Positions 11,653-23,100 of a DNA stretch of 64,000 nt are shown here, one piece after another; the stretch's first letter is position 1; every line of letters begins with the position of its first letter. The notes beneath the pieces were generated by a model that had not been told where the DNA came from, did not search any database, and saw only the letters and a program-made list of their open reading frames with translations. The DNA is from Patellaria atrata CBS 101060 (taxonomy: Eukaryota; Ascomycota; Dothideomycetes; Patellariales; Patellariaceae): NCBI GenBank assembly GCA_010093705.1, contig MU006097.1, positions 329,587 through 393,586 of the forward strand, read 5' to 3'. Both the position numbers and the translations under genes were made by a program.

Positions 11653-12406
11653 ACCGAAAAGGGTATAAATCTACTGTCAAACGGTCTTGTCAGCATGCAA
11701 CAAAAATTTTGACGTGAAAACAAAGCATCAGCTGGAGTAAAGGACGACCCTAAAACCATATGGCGACTTCGTCTTACTATCCCGAGTTCAGTAAGTGGAG
11801 AAAAGAAGGGAAACGTAAAATCAGACTTCACTCGAGGATCTGAAAGGGAGAGAATAAGATGTTTGTCCTCGTAATATGGTGGCGCTAAGCTGCCTCAATT
11901 GATACAACCCAGACTGAAGTGACTACATAGACAAAGGAATCTTTAGCCACGTCAGGACTACTCGTCTTGTTTTTGAATCACCTACGGTTTGGGCTAGAAA
12001 GTGTTTAATTAGCACAGCAATCTTCAATGGAGGAGAGTCATGTTACACATGCTACGAAATAATAGAGTTACTAGACCAATCAGACCAGTACGGACACTTG
12101 TTGTTTGCATCGCCCTACCTTACAGACGTCATAGGGATAGGGGAGAGGTATTGAGAGAGGAATCCAGGTAGAAGAGCTCGTTGCTGCCGAATTCATTGTA
12201 GACTTTGAGGAAAGAAACATTCAATATATCAGACATTCAACATCAACTATAATGCAAATCAGAAACTGAAAGCTATGAACAGAAATGAAGAAGTTACTGC
12301 GTCGTTGGGACATCGATACGACAGATCCTTTCCAAACGCCCATCAAGTATCGACTAATAACAGTTAACAGCAGAAAAGGCAGGTCTAAAATTATAACTTT
12401 CAACCG
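11653..12406. other. Intergenic between pseudogene start and MFS gene end
   Basis: No gene seen. The left part would be the old promoter of the glycosyltransferase pseudogene, and the right part the 3' flank of the MFS gene. Confidence 0.4.
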
Positions 12407-14152
12407 TTAATGATCCATCACTTTCCACCCCTCCCTAATCAGACTCCTACAGAAATATAACGCTCCCAAAACTACACCCAATGCAGATATCGAAATAGCG
12501 GTATAGAACGCACATCTAAATCCCCATTCCAAATCACCAGGTTGTGGATCATGCCCTATCACCGTTGTCTCCACAGTACCCGCAATGCCCAAAGAAATGG
12601 AAATCGAATAATTCAACACCGTATTGATAAGACTGGCCGCTAAACCCTGGCGCTCCCTTGGCATATGATTCGACAGGATCAAACTGGCGGCGGGAAAAGA
12701 CATGTCCATACCGAACGGCATGATGATGACGCTGAAGAACATCTGCGTCCAGTAGGTCTGCTGTGCTGGCATTGTACCAGCGATGATCGTCCCCGCTGCG
12801 AACGCCATCATGGAAACCATCATGACGAAGCTGACTGGTGTATGGGTGAGGAGAAAGCCGGTTAGCCCAGCAGCGAGCAAACCGCAAATGACTGCGGGCG
12901 CGAACTGTGCGGAGATAGAGAGGGGTGTACAGCCCCTGATAACCTCTAGCCAGCGCCAGCTATAGAAGACCCAAATGCCAAATGCGCCCCACCCGGCCGC
13001 GATGCACGCGAGGACAAAGCCGACGGTGCTGTTCAATGCGTGGAGAGGGAGGAGCGGGTTTTCTGCGCGACGTTCTGTCCAGACGAAGCCGGCGAGAACA
13101 ATCAGTCCGATTATCAAAAGGAAGTAGACGTGCGGCGTGCCCCAGCCGTAGAGCGGGCCGTTGTTCCAGGCGATATTGACTAGGACTAGACCGATGACGC
13201 CGAGGAGGGAGCCGGTCCAGTCGAAGCTTGGACGGTGCATTGGGCGTTCGGAAAGCTGTTGTGGGATGAGGAGAATGCTGAAGGCAGAGAGGGCGATACA
13301 GGCGATACCGAATGACCAGAAAGCCCATGGCCACCAGGCTAGTTGGCCAAAGAGACTTCCGGATGCGGCACCAGCGACATAACCCATTGGGGCGGAAGCG
13401 CCGAAAAGGCTGAAGACAATGTTCTTCCTAATGCCAGGAGAGTAGGCCCGGCCAAATAGTGCTAGAGCATTAGGGAGAAGTAATGCCGGACCGATTCCTT
13501 GCATGGCTCGACAGACCATGAAGAATATTTGCTTCCCTGGATACACACTGAAACCTGCAAATGCGCTCCAGACGCCGAACCAGGCATAGCCGAAGGCGAA
13601 GACACGCTTGTGGCCTAGATTGTCACCCAGACGTCCAGAGATGAGGATGAACGTGCCGACTGTCAAACTATACGCCGCGATGTACCAGGACTGCTCACCA
13701 GGATTGCGCGTGTTGAAGTCCGCGGCGATGATATCGATGGGAGCTAAAGCCTGACCAAGTGCTGCCTGCGTCATGAAGTGGGCTAGAACGACTACGGCAA
13801 CGAAGAAAGCTTCGCGAGGTCTCGACATCTCAACTTTATTACTGGGTGATTTAGGTTCCTTTGGAAAGATTGGGCCTCGCAGGCTGCTGGATTCATGCTC
13901 TATTTTATACTGATTCTGCATGATGTAGCTTGTCGAACGGTTTTGCTTATAGATAGATGTCACATCTTGCTGTGAGGGATGACGCGACTCGTAAAGGCTC
14001 GAAGCTGCTATGGACTCTATTCGTGACTGAAGAGAGACATGCCGTGATTTGTAGAGTGATGGGGTAGGTGTCGAAGTCGCTCCTGCAACTCCAGGTTCTG
14101 GATCCATCCCATTGCTCAAGTCAATTCTTGAGGATGGTAATGGATAGTCCAT
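12407..14152 (-). CDS. MFS transporter, DHA2 (drug:H+ antiporter-2) family
   Basis: Plasma-membrane proton antiporter of the 14-helix DHA2 group, closest in feel to the yeast ATR1-like branch. It is a single exon of 581 residues, which fits the family. About 110 polar N-terminal residues are followed by helices starting near AFFVAVVVLAHFMTQAALGQ. The motif A-like loop is GRLGDNLGHKRVFAFGY. The motif C-like helix region is GASAPMGYVAGAASGSLFG, typical of antiporters. CRAMQGIGPALLLPNALAL is the usual motif B helix. The C-terminal helices (FFSVIIMPFGMDMSFPAASLI, ASLINTVLNYSISISLGIAGTV) are complete, so the gene looks intact. It lies among pseudogenes with no pathway partner, and its substrate cannot be told. 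Confidence 0.88.
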   Translation of the reverse strand: MDYPLPSSRIDLSNGMDPEPGVAGATSTPTPSLYKSRHVSLQSRIESIAASSLYESRHPSQQDVTSIYKQNRSTSYIMQNQYKIEHESSSLRGPIFPKEPKSPSNKVEMSRPREAFFVAVVVLAHFMTQAALGQALAPIDIIAADFNTRNPGEQSWYIAAYSLTVGTFILISGRLGDNLGHKRVFAFGYAWFGVWSAFAGFSVYPGKQIFFMVCRAMQGIGPALLLPNALALFGRAYSPGIRKNIVFSLFGASAPMGYVAGAASGSLFGQLAWWPWAFWSFGIACIALSAFSILLIPQQLSERPMHRPSFDWTGSLLGVIGLVLVNIAWNNGPLYGWGTPHVYFLLIIGLIVLAGFVWTERRAENPLLPLHALNSTVGFVLACIAAGWGAFGIWVFYSWRWLEVIRGCTPLSISAQFAPAVICGLLAAGLTGFLLTHTPVSFVMMVSMMAFAAGTIIAGTMPAQQTYWTQMFFSVIIMPFGMDMSFPAASLILSNHMPRERQGLAASLINTVLNYSISISLGIAGTVETTVIGHDPQPGDLEWGFRCAFYTAISISALGVVLGALYFCRSLIREGWKVMDH

Positions 14153-16370
14153 GCTAAGTTTTAGAGATATGACAACCCTCTTCTTTTGCTAATAGATATA
14201 AGATGATATAGAAAGAGTATAAGAAAGGATTTTATATTAAAAGATGGCTAGACCAGACTGTTTTACATTCAGTACTTACTTCTCTGGAATGTTTCCCTGT
14301 CAGAGGCCTGAGAAGATAACAACATCCCATGCCAGTGAGTAGGATGGGAAGATGATAGTGACTTTGTACTCCCATAAACCCAAAAATGGGTCCAAACGAA
14401 ACTTTACGGGATCCCTGTCCCTGTTTCCACGCCAGATCAACTATAGTTTCGATCTGCACTCCCTAACAACGCCATTGAGTTACGTTGGCGGATTCTCGAT
14501 GGGGAGCCGACGAAAACAGGAGCTGACGAACCCGTTTCGCGATAGCGGTGAGGTTCAACCCTATGCAAAACAAATATAAGGAGTAAAGTTCGAGAGGCTA
14601 GGAAATGCTTAGCTATACATACTTATTATTGTCCAATTGTATGGAGGTGATGTGCTTTTGCGAGATGCATCTTCTGCGTCACAGACAGCCCTAAGGATTA
14701 CCAAATTGGGATGAATCTCTGTGGGTCCTCCCTAGCAGTAACGGACGGTACTGTACTGTACCTCAGAAGCAGAAATCTGGCCGAATGAACGTTAACATAT
14801 GGCGTGTAACAGAAGAGAATACATCCCGACATTATATCTTCCGTCCCCTAATACCGTACGGTCGACATGAAGTTTGCTCTTCCCATAGTTGAGACATGCT
14901 TGGTTATGCGGAAGACGCCAAAGTCTTAAGAGGCTTTCCAATGTCCAAAGCAACGTCCATTGCCTGGTATTTGAGAGATCTCCAATCCTGATTTGCAACT
15001 GTGGCGCTCAAACTCGAATTATAGATCAGATTGCCCGAGTTTTCGGTTGCAGAGTTGCGGTTTGCTTTTGTTGATCGACATCGGTTGTGTTTCCTCCCGA
15101 GATGCCACTTCGGATCGAAAGCGACCAAAGCTGGAACTAATCAAGCATTTCTCGAGTTAAAAACTTCGAAGTGCTGAAGTTCATAATACAGTAGACTGTC
15201 CAATTGCAGTAGAGCGATATGTGGATGCAGTGTAAGTCAGTCTTAGTGAGCTAATATATAATCGCCACAGGGGCGCGTCCCGATGTACGAGGTATTTTGA
15301 CCTTCCCGCATAGAAACACCAAGACATACTCATGCTTCATCCTTTCGTATTCGTGATTCTCGGTTCCTGATCACGGAACTGTAAACTGCGCCTTTCCGCT
15401 AGTCATATTCTGCTAGTGTTATAGCTTGTGAAGTATAGATAGGAGCTGAAAGCACAATGCTGAAATGTAATATTCAGCCAAGTTCCAGCCTTGCATAGCT
15501 CGTAAGTTGAGAGTCATCAGTAGGTATATGCGGTTTATCTTCCTAGCTTTGTCTATCGGAAAGAATAATATTTGCCTTGATAAGACAACATTATTACTCT
15601 ATAATACATGTATACAGGATAATTCGAGTTCTACGATATGGTTATAATAGTGACGGACTGAAAACTGGGCATTCGTCGAGTGGAACTATCATCGATCTGA
15701 GTCGTTTTGCAACGGAGCCGTTCTCTTGCGACTTTTTAGTGTACCGTCCTCTAGCGTCCTTTGAGACAACCGTTCCAGCGTTTGGTGTGCTTGCGTATGA
15801 GCGACTCAGTGCAGCAAGGTTGAGAACGTAATATCCGGTTCCCGTGATCTCCTGAGTCCTTGACGAGAGTAGGTTACCTGAGGCGACCGGGGAGCGTATT
15901 AATGCACATATTCGTAACGCGTACCCCTTCCCCCGTCAGAGCAATCCTTCGCCTACTGTACGCTGCTTCCCGAGCCATCTTCGACTTTACTGTACGGGAA
16001 ATAAAGAATAGCCGAGGAATTACCAGTAGTACAAATAACCTATCGACGTTGGTTTAGGTACCCTGTACCTTGTCTCCCAAGATGTTTCTGACCTTGCTGT
16101 ACAGGAGAGTCGAGAATGTACGGAGGACTCCTAACCGTAAATTGAGAGTGGATCGTACTCACAGCGAAAGCCTTTCAATATTTCGGGCTCAATAGATTCG
16201 ACAAACGTACAGGGAGCGAGAAATGCTAACCGTGATCGGAGACGGGATAGATTAGATCGATGCTCACTAATGGGTCAAGTCGGAGCCTCAGCGGTGAGAA
16301 AGTGAGGAACAGTCGCTGCCTTCCCTAAATCCTGCCTTGACTGTACCATAGAGCACCGTTCGTACCTAGC
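14153..16370. other. 2.2-kb intergenic stretch, nothing recognised
   Basis: No frame on either strand yields a recognisable protein. The sequence is rich in short GTAC/TGTAC words (for example around 14750 and 16060-16130), but I could not define a repeat unit or terminal repeats. It may be old transposon-derived DNA or regulatory DNA for the MFS gene. Confidence 0.4.
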
Positions 16371-17369
16371 CTAGTTCTTGCCTTCCTCATCGTCTGGTCT
16401 TGGTATCTTTCGTAGTTTTTCGATATTCTCATCCAGGATAGCAATATCAGCTTCTATTCGAAGAAGCTTTTCCTGTAACATTTTCTCATATTTTTCGTTA
16501 GAAAGTACACTCATAGGACTCCATTTTGATCTTGCAGCTCTTTGAAGGATGTTCTCATCTGGTCCCTTTTGAGTTGCTTTTGAAAATTGATTCTCCGCAT
16601 GTCTTCTGTCTAGTGTGTTATAGATTGATTGGCCTGTATATCCCAGTATAGAGAATATAACTATTCCTGGGATGATTGCCCGTGGCCCATCTATGATAAT
16701 GTCAGTCTAACAGAAGATAGCTCTTGAAATGGCTTACTTAAGAGGCCGTTAATGGCTCCTGCAGAGATTCCGCTAGTAATCGTACTGGCATAGAGTCTTT
16801 CTCGAGAAGTATTGATGCCGTTACTCCCAGGAATTACGACGCCAGTTTTATCACGTCTGAACTGATCCGTGAAGAATGGTGTCTGAAGAAGGGCATGCCT
16901 AGACGCTTCACAATACTTTAGCATATGTACAAATAGTCGTAGGAAGCATCTTACCCCAGAAAGCAGTACCAATGGCAAAGTTCTGAATTCCAGCAGCAAG
17001 GGCTACTGTCACCGGTCTTCTTGAGCGGATGACGGCAAAGATACCCCCAAGAATAAATGCTGAACCCCCTAATGTCCTATCATTAGCTCATGTAATCAAT
17101 GAGGAAGATCTTTGATAATTGCGGATATAATAGGTAGGATATGTATATGAAGATCCTTCCATATTCTACAAGGAGATTATTTATTTTCAAAAATGGAAGG
17201 AAGAGATGATTAAATGAATATCGTCGTTGCCCAAGATATCCACTTCAACTTCGACGCAGGTGCGGTAGAGAATTGTTACCCTACCTGTCAATGCTCCAAC
17301 TTGAAGGGAGGAATAGAGTAATGATGCATCTTTCTGAACATCAACAGCTTCCTCTACATGATGCCCCAT
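16371..17369 (-). CDS. Unknown small membrane protein with C-terminal coiled coil
   Basis: I do not recognise a named family. Four exons fit: 17369-17285, 17086-16955, 16905-16738 and 16690-16371, giving 234 residues. The first intron (198 nt) is longer and less certain than the other two (49 and 47 nt). The protein starts MGHHVEEAVDVQKDASLLYS. It then has hydrophobic segments around SLQVGAL, GGSAFILGGIFAVI, VALAAGIQNFAIGTAFW, SGISAGAINGL and AIIPGIVIFSILGYTG, spaced like a small four-helix inner-membrane protein. The charged helical tail (EKYEKMLQEKLLRIEADIA, then ENIEKLRK) looks like a coiled coil. A mitochondrial inner-membrane role would fit the Gly/Ala-rich helices but is a guess. It is divergent from eIF4B, with 311 bp between start codons. 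Confidence 0.7.
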
Positions 17370-17680
17370 CCTAAAAGTAACGGACTATGGCGAATTGAGA
17401 GTTCCCCTTGAATTACGCGTGTACAGTCCGTACTGCGAGGTAGGACGTGAGTTTGAGGCGGGCTCGCTTCGGACTTCGGTTTAGAACTAGCGCGCAAATC
17501 GACTAAATGAGCGTAACGACAATTTTGACATCGTCCAGCTCTCGGCTTTCCACCCTGAACACTATTGTCAGCAACACATCAAACTTATTCAATCAAAGCA
17601 CTCAGTGGAGGTTTTACGCCCTCCATAGTTTCCTCAGCCAACGCGCAGCGAAGCACGCGCGTTGACTGCCTTTCGCAATC

Positions 17681-19734
17681 ATGGGTGGGTCCCTCCTTTC
17701 GTGCGGTGCGGGCTTTTCTCAGGCAGAAATCGCCTCAGAAGCTGTGTTCTTGCTCAACGTGGTCAATATTAGACCCACGACAAGAATGTTTGTTAACGCG
17801 ATTTTGCAGCTCCTCCAAAGTCGAAGACCCAGAAGATGTCCCTTGGGGATTTCCTGGGCGATCAATGTAGGTTTACCACCGTTTCTGATGTCTAGAAATG
17901 ACAAGGCTGACGACACCTATAAGCCTTGGGATCATGGGCTGATGAAATGGAGGACATGCCTCTGACCAGTAAGTCTCCTTTCGCGCACCTCGTCATTCAC
18001 GGCTAACCATCTCACAGGCGGTTAGTAATCATTCAGAGCATTTCTGCGAGCACTTGATATATCTACTAGCACTTCTTATTGACATGCTCTATTCAGAATC
18101 CCGCACTGGTTATGGTGGAGATCGTCGAGCGTTCAGCTCCAATGCTGGATTTGGTGCAGACCGTGGATATGGTTAGTTGAATATCTAGACTTCTACATGA
18201 TATATCGATGGTCTACGACAAAAGCTGACTCAAGAAGCTCGTACCGATAACCCTGGGTATGCTCAACGTGAGCAACTCCCTCTACCAACGAAGCCCCCTT
18301 TTACCGCATACCTTGGTAATCTCTCGTTTGATGCCACCGAAGGCGACATCCAAGACTTTTTCAGCGGTTGTGATGTTACCAGCGTTAGGATTGTAGAGGA
18401 CAAGATGGAGCGTAAACCAAAAGGCTTCGGTTATGTTGAGTTTGGTAATTTGGACGGGTTAAAGAAGGCTCTAGAGCTCCATGGAACGCAATTTCAGGGC
18501 AGGAATGTTCGAATCAGTGTGGCAGACGCAAGTAGGTACATCAAAGTGGAAACAGGGATTGGATAATGACCGTATTTTAGAAAAGGATCGCCCTGAACAA
18601 CGCACATTTGATGATTGGACTCGCCGGGGCCCTCTCCCAGACTTGCCCAATAACCAACAGCGACGTACATCCGAGAGAGGCTTCGGGCGCAATTTTGAAC
18701 CCGCTGCTGGTTCAGACGCTGGCAGTGAGCGTGGAGAACGCAGACGTGGCCCTGCATTCGAATCTGACAAGGTTCGAGATTTCGGCAACTGGGAGCGAAA
18801 AGGTCCTTTATCTCCCGTCCCATCTGCTGCGCCCATGCGGGAAGGAGGGCGAGTTCGCTCGAACGACGGACCTTCACGAGAACGTAAGAACTCTCCGTCT
18901 TGGGGTGAAGGACGCTCACAGGAAGGCTCCAGGCCTCCTCGACGTGAGTTCCAGGATAGGCCCCCACCAGTCGAGAGACAACCCACGGCCGCCGAGATGG
19001 ATAATCAATGGCGGTCCAAGATGAAACCTGATGCGCCCGCAAAGTCTCCAGTGCCTACACCGGAGGCCAGCACCCCATCTTCACCTGCGGCGGCAGCCCC
19101 ACCTACTACCCGTCCTAGACTCAACCTTCAGAAAAGGACTGTTTCAGAGGCTGAACCATCCACTCCAGCAGCTGGTGGAGATCCGAAGTCAAGCCCATTT
19201 GGAGCTGCTCGTCCTATTGATACAGCTGCGAGAGAAAAAGAAGTAGAAGAGAAGAGACAACTTGCTCTTCGATCAAAGAAAGAGCAAGAAGAGAAGGCAC
19301 GCGAAGAGAAGCGTGCTAAGGAAGCATCTGCAAAAGCTGACCAAGCGGCGAGCGCTGCTGAGAACAGTGCTAACGGCGGCGGTAAAGCTGAGTCCAATGA
19401 GGATGGCGCAGGCGCCGCTAAAAGCTATGAAATTCTACGACGAGTGGATGACGATAATAACGATGCTAACGACACTGATGCTAACGAGGGCGCAAACGGG
19501 GGCGCAAACGGTGATATTGTTGACGACAAGGCAGTTAAACCAAAGGAGGTTACTAGACCAGCACCAAAGCAGCAAGGCGGTGGTTCCTGGAGGAAGAAGC
19601 CTTCCACCCCATCTACTCCTGCTGAGTCTACCACGGATGCTCTCGCCGAGGAGGGGTGGAGCACTGTTCCGTCGAAGCAGAAGAATCAACGAAGAGGTGG
19701 TGGTAATCAAGGTGCTCGTGCCATCGCATCGTAG
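17681..19734 (+). CDS. TIF3: Eukaryotic translation initiation factor 4B
   Basis: eIF4B binds RNA and stimulates the eIF4A helicase during mRNA scanning in the cytoplasm. Exons: 17681-17684, 17810-17866, 17924-17968, an optional 3-nt exon 18018-18020, 18097-18171, 18238-18531 and 18581-19734, giving 542 or 543 residues. The N-terminus reads MAPPKSKTQKMSLGDFLGDQ then SLGSWADEMEDMPLT, the hallmark start of fungal eIF4B. A full RRM follows, with RNP2 as AYLGNL and RNP1 as KGFGYVEF, ending NVRISVADA. After it come KDRPEQRTFDDWTRRGPLPDLP, repeated in variant form as FGNWERKGPLSPVP, then a basic, acidic and Ala-rich disordered tail with LALRSKKEQEEKAREEKRAKE. The start-codon exon has only four coding bases, chosen because M-A-P-P-K needs that join. 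Confidence 0.93.
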
Positions 19735-20862
19735 AAATGGATTGGCTCTCCCTAGGCGCGAACGGGTGCGGCGTGAGCTATATCCTAGCTGGGATATTTG
19801 TGGTCGCCACTACCGGGTTCTTATTTATTCGGAGGCGCAAAGTGTTCACTTCGCAAATATGGCATTTGACCGAACAGAAAATTCGAGTAGTATGCATCCT
19901 TCGACTTGCATACTTGTTCACTCTTTCCTTCATCATCCGAAACCCTGTTTACATCTTAGCGTCCCTTTGGAAAATGTTTGATCATGCAAAGCGATGCACC
20001 GCCGTTGTACCTTTTCCCCCTCCCCTCCTGTCTTTGCTCCAATTACTACACATTCCTCTCTTCGGCTGAACCATCAGATTCATATTTCCTGTTTGCGTAC
20101 GAATCATCGTCTTCTCATATTAAAAAGTTTGAGGAGACATTACCACTAGTAGCTTCCAACAATAACGGTGTTGGCGGCCTCTAACTGATTGGAGGCTGGC
20201 GATTTTTGTTGTCACTTTTTCGTGGTACCCGGTCTTTTTCCATAGGTATAGAGGTAACGTGCTCAGGGCGTGTAATTAGAATGCAAACAAATTCATCAAA
20301 GCCGGTCAATACATGATAAACAGTGATACTTGGGGAGTTCCTAGGGGTTCCTAGGGGGTGATGTGGGAGGGTATGGTATTCAAAGGGACCATGTTGATAA
20401 TAACAAACTAGCACACAATGAAAATCGCCATGGAGAACAAGCTTTCATTCTGAGAATGGTATGAAAGGGGTTTTTATATTCTTAGGGTATTCGATATTCA
20501 TTGTATGATTACCCAAAATAACTTTTCAAACTCGTGGCATTTCGCATTCCGTTGTTCTCTTAAGGCTGCATACTTTACTGGGGCTCCTCGGAACGAGAAT
20601 GGCCATGCAGCGATCGTCACGAGTGCGCATGCTGGTCGTGCCTTCCCGGTATCCAAGCCCAAGGCGACAGGGACGGCACTCATTCCCATTTATTCTTCTT
20701 CCTCTTCACTTTCTTCATCATCATGGAAAACTCTCCCTCACAAAGACTCCATACCTTAACCTCTCATCTGTAAACACACTCCTTCTAACTGCGCATATTG
20801 TTTATTCTGTATATTTTTCGTCTTGTTTTTTAGAGTATCTTGAGCGCGCGTCGTGTGCTGCC
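19735..20862. other. Intergenic: eIF4B 3' flank and DOT1 leader
   Basis: No gene recognised. A frame open upstream of the DOT1 start (from 20599) continues in phase into DOT1, but its sequence has no family resemblance and the conserved-looking start MFGPFGNFP is at 20863. CGCG-rich bases (GCGCGCGT near 20845) lie just before that start. Confidence 0.45.
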
Positions 20863-22490
20863 ATGTTTGGACCCTTCGGCAATTTCCCAATCAAGAAACC
20901 TGAGATCAGAACGGTGACCTTAAAGAAGAAGATTACTGTACCTGTAAGTAGAAATAAACCGGCTGATGCGAAGTCAGCCCGTGCGAAATCACATGCGACG
21001 AGTTCGTTGAGAAAATCGAGCGCACCGGCTTCGTTGCAGCTGGTCAAGAACGGGACGGATAGTCGCAGCAGTTCGCCGCTGAAGCGCTCCGCCGACTCGA
21101 CATTATCCCTGGCTGGATCGAGTAAGAAGCGCAAAGCATCAGCACCTGTTGTACAAAAGTTTAGTGATAGTGAGGATACAAGTGAAAGTGATGACGCGGA
21201 TCTGAGTCCTGAGAGGGTGAGGGTGAAGTCGAGTACTGACTCACTACCCCCCGACGTTGGACGAGAGATATGGACCATCAACAAAAATAAGGAGGCAAAT
21301 GCAAAGGAGGAAGACGATACGGGGCTAATACATGGGAAAAGGCTTGTGAAAAGGGATAAGGACGCTGCGTACAAATCTGCGTTTCCGTCTGAGGAAAACA
21401 TCGCGACGCTTGAGCTGAGGTATCCCGGCTCAGCAAAACCTGAACGGTATGTCACTTCTGTCACGAACACCTTTCAAGTAAACTTTCATTTGGCTTACTT
21501 TGTTATAGATTCTCCCTCGTTGAACCCGTCGAACACGACGGTTACAAGCCGCTGGAAGACATCCTCGAAACTATCGAACGCGTTCTAACACATTACTTCC
21601 CCGCCTCCTTATCCTCCCGTTATCTCGACGACAGCACCGGCATTGTACGCCGCCTCAAACGTGCCATTCATCATCGTGACCTCCCTAAATTTCGCGCCGT
21701 CCTGACTGAATACGACACACTCATCCGTAACTCCCTCTCCAGCAGCATCACCACCCACCTCACTTCCCAACACCATCTCCCACTACCCCTAATCGAGCGC
21801 ATACTCTCTCAGATCTATGCGCGAACCGTCTCCCCTCAAGTCAGCCTGTTAAGGGACTACGAAAACGGCACCGACAACGTCTACGGGGAACTGCTCCCCC
21901 GCTTCTCCCACCAAATCTTCGCCGTCACAGGCCTCAACTCCTCCCACACCTTTGTAGACCTCGGTTCCGGCGTCGGCAACGTCGTCCTGCAAGCTGCCCT
22001 CGAGACCGGTGCCGAGAGCTGGGGAATAGAAATGATGCCGAACCCGTGCAAACTCGGTGAAGCCCAAGCCGCCGAGTTCCCCCTCCGCTGCCGGAAATGG
22101 GGTATACGGCCCGGCAAGGTAACCCTCGTGCAAGGCGACTTCCTCACGAGTCCTGCGATCGATACCGTCCTCCGCCGCGCCGACGTCGTCCTCGTCAACA
22201 ACCAAGCTTTCCTCCCCACCCTGAATGATAAGCTCATCATGAAGTTCCTCGATCTCAAGGATGGATGTCGCATCGTTAGCCTCAAGAGCTTCGTCGACGA
22301 GGGTCACAGGATTCAAGCGCGGAATATCGAGGATCCCCGCAACGTTCTTACTAACGTTAAGAGGCTAGAGTATTGGTCTGGCAGCGTGAGCTGGACGGAC
22401 CAGGGCGGGAGTTATTTCGTCGCGGTTAAGGACTCCAGTATGGTGAGGGAGGCGACAGAGAGGATGAGGAAGAGGGCCAGGGCGAGCTGA
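20863..22490 (+). CDS. DOT1: Histone H3 lysine-79 methyltransferase Dot1
   Basis: Nuclear SAM-dependent methyltransferase that methylates H3K79 and acts in silencing and the DNA-damage checkpoint. Two exons, 20863-21446 and 21509-22490, give 521 residues. About 190 N-terminal residues are basic, Ser-rich and disordered, with an acidic patch (KFSDSEDTSESDDADLSPE), and may bind DNA or nucleosomes. The DOT1 fold follows: NVYGELLP (near residue 319), the SAM-binding FVDLGSGVGNVVLQ (near 345), GIEMMPNPCKLGE, VQGDFL, and the active-site loop VLVNNQAFLP (near 423). Human DOT1L has NNFAF there; NNQAF is, as I recall, common in filamentous fungi. Then GCRIVSLKSFV and a final motor of RLEYWSGSVSWTDQGGSYF. 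There is no C-terminal extension, as in yeast-type Dot1. Confidence 0.93.
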
Positions 22491-23100
22491 TTAGGGTATT
22501 CATCTGTGATATGTATGCACGTATACTATACTTGTACATCTAGATTAAGCAAGAGGCGGATGTGAGAACTTTTGGATACTGCGGGCTATTACGGTAGCTG
22601 TACAAAATTGTTATTTATAAAAAGGGGGAGCAGGGGTTTTAAGGTAGATTGTGAATGGAACGTAGGACCGGATGAGGCGTTTGAGACGCCCATATACCCT
22701 CATTCACGCACTCGGACGGGGAGGGTCATTTACAGGCGTACGGTATGATACAAGGCGCAAGACTCCACATATACATACCCCCTACTATATAGCTAGCATA
22801 TTGTAGAGCATTGTTACCATCGTTACGAATCTAAAGATACATTTAACGCTGATCGTCACCCGTCTGACACGAAATTGACGAGGTGATGTGAAGAAGCGGG
22901 GCCTATCGTTGATATTATTTGATCTGTTTTTATAAAGGTGTACACACATGACCAACGCCTCTACCCTACGCACTCAATGTGCGATTTTTTCCTTACTACA
23001 TTACCACCTTCGTTCGATGCATGGTGCCCACATCATGATTTGCATACACGTGACTCCCACAGCTGAGTTATTACCTTTTGCTACACTACTATCTTACGTC
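22491..23100. other. Intergenic between convergent DOT1 and GDA1
   Basis: Short convergent 3' regions. No gene or stable repeat seen. Confidence 0.45.

Noticed and set aside
20599-20862. In-frame upstream extension of DOT1
   Set aside because: The extension is leader-like, with no family resemblance; the start at 20863 gives a natural Dot1 N-terminus.
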